A DNA stretch of 21,307 nucleotides from Euplotes cf. woodruffi 2 WChen-2021 (taxonomy: Eukaryota > Ciliophora > Spirotrichea > Euplotida > Euplotidae), in NCBI GenBank assembly GCA_021441665.1, contig JAGYYN010024132.1:1-21307 (forward strand), given 5' to 3'. Of this stretch, positions 8,694 through 18,310 are shown piece after piece; positions within the stretch are counted from its first letter, which is position 1; each line of letters starts with the position of its first letter. A model generated the notes under the pieces. It worked only from the letters and a program-made list of their open reading frames with translations. It was not told where the DNA came from and ran no database searches. The position numbers and the translations under genes were made by a program.

Positions 8694-10265
8694 ATGGAAG
8701 ATCGACGAGATCTTAGTTATTTCACTGCTCAAAATTACAATGAGTGGAATCAGTGAGGTTTAACCTCATCATTTTCGTTTTATAATAATGATAGCAAATC
8801 CAGCGTGCAAAAGGTAACACTTTAACTATAAAATACATTTCAAGTCTTCTTTTTCTTTGACCCAAATCTAAAATGGTTTAATCAATCACAATAGGCTTAT
8901 ATGAATGACAAACCTCCTCCAAGTTGATTTATCGGTGCTCAAAAAACTGATATTTCACAATCTCCTGAGATTTACAATCAAAATCAAGAAATCAGAAAGT
9001 GAGCAGATTCAGATACTTGGTCTTGCCTTGGCTTGCAGGACTATAACATTAGCAATCCAGAGACTCAAGATAAAGACGATGGAAATCAGTCTAATACTCC
9101 CAGGACCGATTCAGGAGGAAAAGCAAATAAAAAGAATGTAAGCTGCTTGCTTATCGTACCTCGTTAGTTTTCGCAATCTCTGATTATAAGTTTTATTCAA
9201 ATCTTCAATAAAGATAACTAAAAGCTGAATGGTATTAAATAAAGCTTTATAATGCAAACGGAGAGTTTAGCAAGTTGAATGTGAATGAATAGACGACCAA
9301 AGTAGATACTATTAACATTTACATTTGGATACTTATGGATCCACTAAAAATGGATTAATAATATATTCACCAACAATTCGGTGTTTGAGCCATCAGCAAG
9401 TTTAGTTATTTACTTGCTATTCGACAGACAGCAGCAAAGGCTATAGCAGTGCTGCTTATAGCCTTTGCTGCGAGATTATTGAGGCTTCATAATATGGATT
9501 TTGCTTACCGCTTGAGCCTTGCACTGATTATTATACATCTAGTACCATCTGTTGAGATATTAACTAAACAACTCATCGTATCAATAGAACAAGTATCAGA
9601 AAAGCAAGTGTAAAAGTGACTTTAGTTGTTTCAAGAGAAAAGACGTTATATTAAAAAGACTCAAGAGGACAGCAATAAGAAAATCACTAAAGAACTCCTT
9701 GATGGATTTATTAGAAATAGACAAAAAGGAGATTATAGAGTTCAAAAAATCATTAAACATCATCCATAAATACCAAAATAAAGCAGGCGAAACTAGTGAG
9801 GAAAAAGTAAGACTGACTTATGACAAAGAGAGTAAAAAGGTATCCAAAGTATTGCGTCAGATATTCTCACGACTTAGTTTTATTGTAAACATGTTTACAA
9901 TGACGATTTCGTGACAATTTATGAGTATCGGTGTGATATTAAGCTACATTCTTTTATTCTCGATCAACGGAAGGGGTAATGAGTTGGTCATAGAAGCAAT
10001 CACTAAATACTACTGCTTCGAATTTCCTTCGTTAGCTGAAGATGAAATTCGAAACTGTATCAATAATTTTAGAACTCTATATCGGAGCGAAAATATGGAA
10101 GATCTCGAAACATTTATGCAAGAACCAGTTATGATATTTATAAAAGATCTAATAAACAATGATGAATCTGCAAAAATCTACTTCCAGAATAACTTGAAGA
10201 CAAATAATGAAATCCATGACAAAGAAGCATTCATGAACAACCAATATAAACTCTTTAATTGCTAA
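8694..10265 (+). CDS. Unknown protein with one membrane segment
   Basis: Not recognised. Proposed exons are 8694-8813, 8895-9137 and 9588-10265 (346 aa), with introns of 81 and 450 nt that fit in phase. The N-terminal half is polar and Asn/Gln/Asp-rich with three TGA codons read as Cys. The third exon is Lys-rich (LKRLKRTAIRKSLKNS), then helical (EIDKKEIIEFKKSLNIIH). It then carries one hydrophobic stretch of about 30 residues near nt 9870-9965 (CQFMSIGVILSYILLFSI) followed by an acidic C-terminal region. It may be a single-pass membrane protein. Alternatives: exon 2 may splice over a 30-nt intron (9138-9167) and end near 9220. The rest would then be a separate gene starting at ATG 9494 (MDFAYRLSLALIIIHLV, signal-like). 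The C-terminal exon is the firmest part. It converges with the next gene across 92 bases. Confidence 0.5.
8814..8894 (+). other. 81-nt GT-AG intron
   Basis: GTAACAC...CACAATAG, joining SKSSVQK to AYMNDKPPPS in phase 0. Confidence 0.6.
9370..9471. other. Cluster of three stem-loops
   Basis: Three inverted repeats follow one another: CACC/GGTG at about 9370-9385; AGCAAGT (9395-9401) with ACTTGCT (9412-9418); and a strong one with 15 perfect pairs, 9431-9445 with 9457-9471. The last extends by GCAG/CTGC towards a tiny loop with one bulged base. They lie in the proposed 450-nt intron, or in the spacer if the gene is really two genes. A structured non-coding RNA or an element in eliminated DNA are both possible. 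Confidence 0.55.
9882..9901. repeat. 20-bp perfect palindrome
   Basis: ATTGTAAACATGTTTACAAT equals its own reverse complement. It sits inside the open frame just upstream of the hydrophobic segment. Confidence 0.8.
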
Positions 10266-10357
10266 AAACTTTCCCTCCAATTGCTGCATCCTACCAATTC
10301 CCCTCCATCATGCCTCTCTCAGTAATAATTGAATAAATAGGTGTTCAACAGAAGTAT

Positions 10358-13300
10358 TTACAGTCTCAGCTACAGGAACAGCGAAGGCAGGGCTTGCATG
10401 CTCATTTTTACATCGTTGATGTCCATCTGCGTCCGGATGGTCTTTGGCAAACATCCACGACTGGAAGACTGCGTTCTGTCCACTGCTTTGCTATTGGATT
10501 TCAGACGAGATTGCGTAAGTCAGTGCTTCTTTGCGAAAAGTGAAAGGGGCTTTAGGTTTGCTGGCTTTTTGGATGTCACTGGGTTTGGGGTCGTTGTTCA
10601 GAATGGGAGTGACGAGAGGTCGTGGAGCAGGATGTGACTGCGTTTTGGCTTTGGAACTGGTTTTAGTGTGTGAGTACTGATTGAAGGCTTTAGATGACCT
10701 TTGAGAGGGTAGTATAGAGGATGCTTTGATGTTGCTTCGAGGTGGTATATTGAAGATGGAAGACGGGGAGTTAGTGTAGGTGGATTTTTAGATTTTTCGA
10801 GTTGATTCTATTAAAAATAAAATTGGAGTGAAACTTACAATAGTTTCTTTTGACTTAATATTTTTAATTCAAGGCAAAATTGTGCATGTAGATACCTTAT
10901 TTTCTTCAATATTTTGCTTATTATCTTTTATAGCCTCCTTAGAAAAACTCGATTTCTCATTTGATTTTTTCTGTGATTTTAAATCTATAGCATAATTAAT
11001 TAACTTATACCTAATTTATTAACTTGAGGTCTTTCTGTGATTGATTTTGCTTTTTTGTTAGCTTTATTTTTCTGAGAATTTTTAATCTTATTTTTTACTC
11101 ATTCATGAACAATCTGAACATTTTCATATTTCTATTAAAAAACCTTTTGGCTCATCTCAAAGTGCAAGTTAATCTTGATATCTTTCTAAATACCTTCATA
11201 TTTTTCTTTTGTATCTGTTCAAGTTTCTCTGCAAGTCTTTCATTCGGCTACAAATCAATCACCTCTTCAAATTAAACCCTTCACTTACTTGATATTTATA
11301 AATCTCAGTGAAAATCGACTTCTCAGTATTTTTAACAGGTTCTTTAGCTTTTCTGAAGATAAATCTAAAAGAGTCAGAGTCTTTCAGCTTCTTTCTGTTC
11401 TCTTCGTATACTTTCTGTTCTTCAGCGACTATAACACAGATCATAAGCCCATCAAAGCTAAACACGGCCAGGGACATACTCTGCTTGTCGATGAGACTCT
11501 TTAAAAACAGTTCATCGATGTTTTTAGACGTCGAAGACTTGTTAAACTTCTTCCTTTTGTTACTTCAGCTCCGATCGACTTTAAACGGAGACAGATCGGG
11601 CATCCTTGGACTCTTGCAGTCGTCTTGAGGCTGCTTCTTTAATTTGTTGAATTTTAATAGAAACTGCTGACTCAGCTTCTTCTTCACTGCTGGCTTGGTA
11701 TTCGAAGCTTCCAATTTACTTTTGGTTCTATATTCAGTCAAGCTCGGCTTTAATACTTCTGCTTGTCATCCTCGTTAAATGAGTACGAACTGTTTGAGTG
11801 ATTTTGACTATTTTCCTTTACTTCTGACTTATTTTGAGTAACTAAAGATTAGTACTTTTTATACTCACAAGAATTCGTTAGGTAACTATGCAGTATTTTC
11901 GTTATTGAAGCTCTGATCCTCGGGTTACTTCGGTCAATAGCTAAACAATGGATTTAGATAGCATACTGTAATGCGTCGGGAATACTTTGTAGTCGATCTC
12001 ATCATCGTATTCAGAGCTTCAAGACACCGAGCAGCTTTCTTTATTTCTTCGTCGCATCTATCAGTTGGTTAATATGGATCTTGTCTTTTTCGTCGTTGAT
12101 AAGTTTTTCAATAAGCTCTCTTTTCCTTTTCTTAGTTTCAACTTTTTCTAGGATACTTTTGATCTCTGGGAGGCTGTCAAGTTTGCAGACCTCGTCCATA
12201 AAGGTCTTGCGGTACCACTTAAACTTTCCTTTGATTCTTTTGATGTTTCTAATATTGAGCTTTGTGCCGAACATTCTGACGTATCTAAATCTCACGTTAG
12301 CATTTATCGCTTAGAATTTCAACTTTCTACTGTTAAATAATTTAGCCAAATTGTATTAACGACCAAGACCTCGGCATCAACACTGCTTGAGTTTAAGACT
12401 TGTTAAATCACTAAGAGAAGTATAGTAGAGTTTACTTCTTTTAATATAAATTACAAAAATCAAGACTAAATATGACTCGTTTTTAATTGAGCAATGCTAC
12501 AGTTTTGATTCATTAAATTAGTCGCGTTTTAAATTATCAAATAGATAAAATATATCACTAACTTATTTTGCTTAACTGTAAACAATCAGACTACTTAATG
12601 AATAGATTTAAATAACGAAAGACAGGGTGAAGCTACTTACTCGTTTACTTTCTTCGTCACATTATCAAGTTTCGAATAAAAACTCGATTGCATTGTAATT
12701 TGAGTTTTCTTCTGAACACTCCTCGGTCTTACTCTTCGAACTTTAATAATTGCAGTTTTCTCACTGCTTTGTTCGACTTCTTTGACTTTATTCGCGTCGA
12801 GGATATTCGCCACTTGATTACTGTTGATGCTCGACCGTTTAAGTTGCGCTTTTTTCTTTGAAAAATTCGACTTTTTAAATGAAGAGTCCTCATTTTTGTT
12901 GTTTGGGTTTAAAACTAAAATGCAACAATTAAATAACGAATACTAATTAAAGTTTTTTTGCTGATAAATTAACAATAATGTAATTTTATCAATTTAAATA
13001 TGAAAAATTTTATGTTTGACAATAAATATAAAGATCAGTTCAATTTCTATTAATTTAAAACTCAATAAATTCTATATAATCTTCACAGATTTGCTCTTAA
13101 AAAATAATTGATATCTTTTGTAAATTAAACATCAGCCTATTTCTCTTCAAAAAGTAAAAAATTTTAAATAGAAAATAAATATAAAATGACTATTAGTCTA
13201 TCCACCGTTTTCAATACCATTTCGATCTAAAAATACTAAAGGCTACGCTATTTTTTTAATTAGTGTTTCAATTAAAAAGTGACTAATAAAATACAAAAAT

Positions 13301-13966
13301 ATATGATTGTGGATATAAAATACTACTAAATTTGATTCTTTATCTCGCAGTTAATATCTGATTTTGTGTGTTTAACTTGGTCCTGCAATACCAATTAAAT
13401 TTCCTTTATAAATCAAGCTTAGGAAAGTTAAATAATAAAGCCATCGATATCATTGGCTTTATATCAGCTAACAGTGACTGTTGAAAGGAAGCGAGGCTGA
13501 CAACAGCAGCAACAATCGTTGAGCTATGCGCGATATAAGAGATTAATTGAATTGATAATAAAATTTAAAGACGGGCTGGAGCTGGTGACGAAGATGAAGA
13601 GAGAACCAGAGACTAAACGAACTGCACAGAGCGGACTAAACTGCCCCATGAACTGGAACTGCGTCACATGGAGTTCCAGTTTGGCCGAAGTCGTGGTTCT
13701 TGATTTTAATCCTATTCAAATAGCCATTTTATTTAAAATTGCATCTAAATTATATTAATTATAATCGTCAATTGGTGACATCATTATATGTCCAAATTAC
13801 CCGTGTTCTTACTTTTACTTTTCGGAGTCGGGCTCAGACACGAACTCTGCCGGGTAAGGCGAGATAACCTTTTAGCTCTGAAGTCCAGCAGCGGCTGCGG
13901 CTTGCTAATTTTTATATTCGGCTCGAGAGGCACTGGGAACACGGTGAATGTTTCTTTCCTTTTCAT
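10358..13966 (-). CDS. Unknown Lys/Ser-rich protein in ten exons
   Basis: Not recognised. Exons, 5' to 3' on the minus strand: 13801-13966, 12641-12914, 11967-12284, 11869-11940, 11289-11841, 11194-11247, 11011-11131, 10896-10984, 10412-10807, 10358-10369. The introns are 886, 356, 26, 27, 41, 62, 26, 88 and 42 nt; all are GT-AG and phase-consistent. A +1 shift at AAA-TAA (12041-12046) and a possible +2 shift at TAT-TAA (11750) are needed. The product is about 685 aa. It is basic and mostly disordered, with a central more regular part (SMSLAVFSFDGLMICVIVAE) and a charged helical stretch (NERLAEKLEQIQKKNMKKY). A Pro/Ser/Lys tail follows. TGA occurs several times in frame. No domain was identified; nuclear or cytoskeletal roles are guesses. 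The large 5' introns make exon 1 the least certain part, though its phase fits exactly. Confidence 0.62.
11750..11752 (-). other. Candidate +2 frameshift at TAA
   Basis: Minus strand TAT TAA A between NEDDKQKY and KPSLTEYRTKSKLE. Skipping TA rejoins the frame. A 32-nt intron beginning GTTCGT could explain the shift instead. Confidence 0.35.
11941..11966 (-). other. 26-nt GT-AG intron
   Basis: Minus strand GTATGCT...TTGTTTAG. It joins VFPTHY-T to IDRSNPRIRASITK. Confidence 0.65.
12041..12046 (-). other. +1 frameshift site AAA-TAA
   Basis: On the minus strand AAA TAA A follows LIDATK. A +1 shift continues KESCSVSCSSEYDDEIDY and leads to the 26-nt intron in phase. Confidence 0.65.
12285..12640 (-). 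other. 356-nt intron
   Basis: Minus strand GTAAGTAG...GAGATTTAG. It joins NVTKKVN-E to YVRMFGTKLN with matching phase. It is AT-rich with no supported frame inside. The 3' end is the weaker call. Confidence 0.45.
12915..13800 (-). other. 886-nt first intron holding a GC-rich island
   Basis: Minus strand GTAATTTG...GCATTTTAG. Exon 1 ends in phase 1 and exon 2 begins with two bases, which fits (KSKNT-V-LNPNNK). Most of it is very AT-rich, except about 13480-13706, which has near-exon composition. The length is far outside the 24-120 nt seen in the firmer introns here, so an internal eliminated sequence or another gene segment may be nested in it. Confidence 0.4.
13480..13706. other. GC-rich island, possible exon or gene segment
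   Basis: Abrupt change in base composition on both sides. On the plus strand a frame from about 13482 reads VERKRGCQQQQQSLSYARYK, then LIELIIKFKDGLELVTKMKR, and stays open past 13700. Another plus frame ends in ELRHMEFQFGRSRGSCF at a TAA near 13704. The minus strand is also open over long parts. It includes a perfect 10-bp inverted repeat (AACTGGAACT and AGTTCCAGTT, about 13650-13682). I cannot tell which strand is used or whether this is RNA. Confidence 0.4.
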
Positions 13967-14690
13967 ATTGATTATATTTTATTAACACAAACTTCGGGGT
14001 TGAATGGAGAATGCTTTCACAACTTTTAATTATAAATTAGGGTGATGCAGATTCGGGCTTATCTGTGGCTTTATTTTGAAGTTCACGTTAAAGCATTAAA
14101 AATAGGAAGAATTGACATTCAATAATAACTTTATAAGAAGTTATATTTGAATTGATTTTGGTAAATTTGATGTAAAAATTATATTTACATCGATTGAACT
14201 ATGAACTTTTTTTAATAATCAAACTTTTTTCAGTCTTATTATGGCGCAGAAAGCGATATGAATATTCCATGCTACAGTGAATTTTAGATTTATTGAAAAT
14301 AAATTTAAATGATACTGATCATATGTGATAAATGCTGCTTTGATTAAATATAATGTTCACACTTACAAACTAATTCATTTTTTCTCTTGCTAATTTGAAG
14401 AAAAAAAATTCAAAAATTTATTGATAAAAAATTATTGAAAATGGAAAATATTGTAGCTTAAAATTACTGTTTCAAAGCCATTAAAGTTGAATAATTATTT
14501 AAATATTAGATCGACTGAAAATTTTGATATTGGACTTCTTATTGCATCAAGAGATTTGTTAATTTTTACTTCGATTCAAATGCTTCAACTACGAGAAATA
14601 CAATTAAAAATTTAATAATGAGTCATTATAAAAATCTCTTCAGTTATAGATTAACGCATAATTTATTTGATCGATCTCCGATCTACCAAC

Positions 14691-14896
14691 TTATCAATTT
14701 AAAACACAGCAGTGAGTGATAAATCATAAGTAAGCTATAAAATCTTCAACTGTGGAATTTAACTGCGAGTTGAAATACAAATACTCAATTTCTCGTTGCT
14801 TATAACACACTATCCATTACTGCATACTCCAAACCCTGTAATAATCTCTATTGATCCTCGCTCCCTCAATATTCTCCTAAAACCTTTAATCTCCAT
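14691..14896 (-). CDS. Doubtful small reading frame
   Basis: On the minus strand ATG 14896 opens MEIKGFRRILRERGSIEII and runs 28 codons to TAG (14810-14812). With a +2 shift, as proposed elsewhere in this window, a further 39 codons follow (YKQREIEYLYFNSQLNSTVE, then DFIAYL) to TAA 14691-14693. No family is recognised, and a frame of this length can arise by chance. I include it only because the same kind of shift recurs nearby. Confidence 0.18.
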
Positions 14897-15039
14897 AATC
14901 TGATTATCATAATTTTATTCAAAATCTTATTACCAAATAAAAGACACTGAACGCGGGTTAAAAAATACCGAAATACGGTAATTTGCATATTTTTAAACTT
15001 AAAATCCAAAATTTACACGGCAATCGAATTATTTATCAT

Positions 15040-15260
15040 GCAAGATTAGTTCCCTTGGTGAGGAGTAAGCGACGGAGGATTTTTAAAATAAGACACTGAA
15101 AGATGCTTTTGACTATCGTTGCAATTTACATATCCTATTGAAATATAATACATAGCTTATGTTCCCCTTCGCCAGGTGGACCTCACACAACCTCGCTGCC
15201 TTTGTTAAAGATCAAATCTAATCGCTGCAAGTTGCGGGGGCGAGATTAAATGAAAGTTGG
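15040..15260. other. GC-richer island of unknown nature
   Basis: Composition rises sharply within AT-rich surroundings. A short minus-strand frame (PRNLQRLDLIFNKGSEVVCG) and a short plus frame (MFPFARWTSHNLAAFVKDQI) both exist; neither is long. An isolated gene segment or a structural RNA are possible. Confidence 0.3.
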
Positions 15261-16188
15261 GCTTAAAAACAGTACATCATGGCATTAATAATTTCAATCG
15301 GCAAATGACTTATGAAAGCTCTATTGCTCAAGTTGAACTTAGGTATGAAAGCGATATAAAAGTATACGAATCCGCGGGATTTTTAGGTATAACTAATCAT
15401 TATCGTGTGGATAGGCCAACTGTTAGATAGGATTGCTTATTTTTACTCATCATTTGTGGTTTATTGTTTTTTGTATTATATAATGGTTAAAAATTCACTA
15501 GGCCTTGTTTAATATAGCGAAATTAAGCAATCGCATATTACTATCTCCTTCTTGCCTTTGAATGGATTATAATAAATGCAATTATGCGAAAAGTAAATGA
15601 AGGAGATTGGTTCTTTGAACTTATCACTAAATCACTGATCACTGAGAAATTAGGTTAATTATTACTAGTCGTAAACAACACGCTCAACTTTCATCATTCA
15701 CTACTCTTTCGTGCAGTCGAGCAAATAACCTGATTTTTATATTTAAAAAAATAACAGAGTGTTTAGCAGTTAAAATTAGAGGCAGAGAAGCTGTGCAACG
15801 ATGAATTTGAAAAAATTACTATTTCTTGCTTCTAAATGCTTCACGTTAAATATGGATAAAGGAAATTAATAATAGTCAAAATAGTATTTTTAAATTTTAG
15901 GTTATTAAGTTCATTTGATCTTGTGCAGACTCAATAAATTAAAATTTTGATTCAATAATTTTTAGCGTGACGTGCGATGTGAGCAGTTTTGTATTAAAAA
16001 ACTAAATTTATAGATGTTATTTTTTAGGCCAAACAGCATCGTTTCAACTAAAATTCTTAGTATAGATGTTCGATTCATTGATGTTAAGTTTATTAAAACT
16101 TTAAGACTCTATTTTACTCAATTTTTATCAAAGGAATTATATTTAGGCTTCTTGACTGTCTCACCGCTTCGCCTGTCGAACTGGAAAT

Positions 16189-18046
16189 TTATTGATTATG
16201 AAATTTCTTCATATGCGACTATATTATAAAGTTTAGCTAACAGGCATCTTAATTCTCAATCTGAAGGTTCGATTCCTCACTTGCTTCGATGACGCAAGGA
16301 TAAGTAAACACCGAAATCGTGAATTAAAAATATCAGATTTAGAGGAAATAAATAAATAAAAGAGGATGAGTCATCGATTATAGAAATATACGTGAATAAA
16401 CTGTTGAATTTACCTTATAGTTATACTTCTCAGTGTATCCAGTTTGACATATCTCGCATTTGTATCTCTTTCTTTGTTGTATATCTGGGATTGTGTGCCT
16501 TCTAATGTGCTTAGTTAAGTTGCCTCTTTGCGTGAAGGATCTAGTGCAGTAGTTGCATTTAAACGGCTTCAGGCCCTCGTGAATTCTCATATGGTCGAGT
16601 ATGTTCCAAGATCTTTTAAACTCCTTATTTCAATCATCATACTTGCAGATGTACACTATACGCAGTGTTAGCCACTCTGAGCTCAAATATTTGGTTAGGC
16701 GGCTGAGACTTGTAAAATATATCAAAGATAAAATACGTCATAATTAAGAATAAAGTTTATATTAAATGGTATAAAAACTCTTGATGGTTTACCTCAATGA
16801 AGCAAAAAATGCAATAAATATAACTGAAGTATTTCTACTTAAAATAGGTGTTTCAGAGGCTATCAAGCAATACAAGTCTAAGTCTGTACAACATCACGCT
16901 TGCATATTTTAATTAAAAAAGGCGTGCTGTTATGATGAAATATAAGGCTTGTTAAGACCAACAGCGATTAAAGTTTGCCCTTTTCAACTTGAGTAAATAT
17001 TTGAGTTATTCCTACCGATGCAAGGTTTATCGTCATCATCATTGCGGAGTACTTTTTCGTATCTGAATCCATCCAGCATGCCTCCTCTCTTCTTATAATG
17101 CTGAAAGTCTCCTAATTTATCGTTCACGTCTGAATATGCAACATCATTGGCGCCTGAACCAACAATATACTGGGTTGTTGGATAACCATTATTGAGGTTA
17201 TATTGATTTAGAAATTTAGGAGATTCATATGACAGTCAACTGTCTAAACAGCAATATCAATAGCCGCTCGCTCAGCTGCAGTACTGGGCTCAAGATGCAG
17301 TAAATCTGGATTCACTTTGCAGAAATCCTGCAGTCACGCCTATAGACTAGTATTAAAAACAACGTAAAAACTCTTGTGTATAAAAATACGTAAATTATTA
17401 TTCATAGTAATACTAAGGTATGAATTTTCTGGCTTAAATTTTAAAATCTTGAAATAAAATTAAGAGCCTGAAAATCACTGATTTTTAACAAGCAGCCGTA
17501 TTTTTATTCAAAAAGTCAGATTTTAAGTTTATTCTTGGCAAAGCTTCAACTTTAAGAATCCTATTATTGCGAGGATATTATAATTTTGATTTATCGTAAA
17601 AAGAGGAGATTTTAATAGCAAAAATTATAAAACCGTAAAGAAATATTTACAAAGATAATAAAGTTATAAATAATAATTTTAAATCAAAATAGAGTAAGTT
17701 TTAATAAAATGTGTTTAAAGATAATTAAAAAATCTAATTTTTGAAATGCAGATTTCGTATTCTCCTCGTTATCTAAAAGTTGATGATTTATAAATAATAA
17801 TAAACAAGTGATATACAAGGACTCGCGGCTGAAGTAATTTTGAGCAGAATACTAAATTTATAGCTTTTCTGATGTGTGCCAAAATATTCCAATCAATTCA
17901 GTATTTTAGTTCAAGCCTCAAGATCTTATTGACTTTGATATATCACAATTAAAAATAGTGAAGGGGCTATTAAATCTTAATAAATGCTTACTGTTATCAC
18001 GGCCTGCATAAGGATGTTCGATCTGGCAGTATTTACCTATTGCCAT
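16189..18046 (-). CDS. C2H2 zinc-finger protein, three fingers
   Basis: Probably a nuclear DNA-binding protein. Four exons (17992-18046, 17016-17339, 16414-16655, 16189-16218) encode 216 aa with no frameshift. Finger 1 is C-KYDD-C-x12-H-MRI-H, where the second Cys is a TGA. Finger 2 is CNYC-x12-H-IRR-H, after a GLKPFK linker of TGEKP type. Finger 3 is CEIC-x12-H-MKKF-H; its histidines come from the last, ten-codon exon, which confirms that splice. Introns are 652, 360 and 195 nt. The N-terminal part is disordered and oddly Cys-rich around 17220-17300, where several TGA codons cluster. Another frame there reads LHLEPSTAAERAAIDIAV and could rejoin by a +2 shift at TAG. The fingers are sure, the N-terminus is not. 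It is divergent from the related gene at 18311, with 264 bases between. Confidence 0.75.
16219..16413 (-). other. 195-nt intron inside finger 3
   Basis: Minus strand GTAAATTC...AATATAG. It separates TEKYNYK from SHMKKFHNQ. Splicing restores exactly twelve residues between the second Cys and the first His of the finger. Confidence 0.75.
16656..17015 (-). other. 360-nt intron before finger 1
   Basis: Minus strand GTAGGAAT...GCGTATAG. It joins DDDDKPCI to VYICKYDDC. The resulting spacing matches the related gene on the plus strand to within one residue. Confidence 0.6.
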
Positions 18047-18310
18047 GCTTCTATATGCAACAGTTAGTTTTCAGAATTTCATGAACTAAGAAAAATTAAG
18101 TTGTTGGGTCTCATCTCCGACCTTAAACTGATTGAAATACAGCTGAAGCAAGAGCAAATACAATTTAGTTAATAGAACTCATCTTTAATAGTTAAATTTC
18201 TTTGTTTTACGTATGATTATAAACTTTGACATATGATATATAATAAATCATCGAGCACAAAGGCCTTTAGTTTCAAATCCAGTGTCGCAATAGATTAAAA
18301 AACTGAAATA
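18047..18310. promoter_or_regulatory. Shared upstream region of two divergent zinc-finger genes
   Basis: 264 bases separate the two proposed ATGs. The left half has exon-like composition on the minus strand (LYFNQFKVGDETQQLNFS is open). It may therefore contain a further 5' exon of the minus gene rather than only promoter. No specific promoter motif was recognised. Confidence 0.35.

Larger units (their letters stand above)
13967..16188. other. Long AT-rich stretch without a firm gene
   Basis: About 2.2 kb between the start of the Lys/Ser-rich gene and the stop of a zinc-finger gene. Open frames are short on both strands. Two spots differ: a candidate small minus-strand frame at 14691-14896, and a GC-richer island at about 15040-15260. 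AAGACACTGAA occurs twice (about 14941 and 15092). Two interlaced inverted repeats lie at 15531-15607. In a Euplotes germline this would be a natural place for DNA eliminated between nanochromosomes. Confidence 0.5.

Noticed and set aside
9494-9610. Signal-peptide-like frame from ATG 9494
   Set aside because: Continuing it needs an 18-nt intron and then a frameshift. The downstream exon reads through without either in another frame. Kept only as an alternative for the membrane-protein gene.
10341-10637. 98-codon plus-strand frame
   Set aside because: It is the complement of the C-terminal exon of the Lys/Ser-rich gene, whose minus frame is open for longer and splices in phase to its neighbours.
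13788-13985. Plus-strand hydrophobic frame (SKLPVFLLLLFGVGLRHELC)
   Set aside because: It is the complement of exon 1 of the Lys/Ser-rich gene, whose minus frame has better composition and fits the next exon's phase.
16014-16229. 71-codon plus-strand open frame
   Set aside because: It overlaps the last exon of the minus-strand zinc-finger gene and looks like AT-rich 3' untranslated sequence read backwards.
16233-16290. tRNA-like piece with GGTTCGATTCC
   Set aside because: The T-loop motif is present, but the acceptor, anticodon and D stems do not pair.
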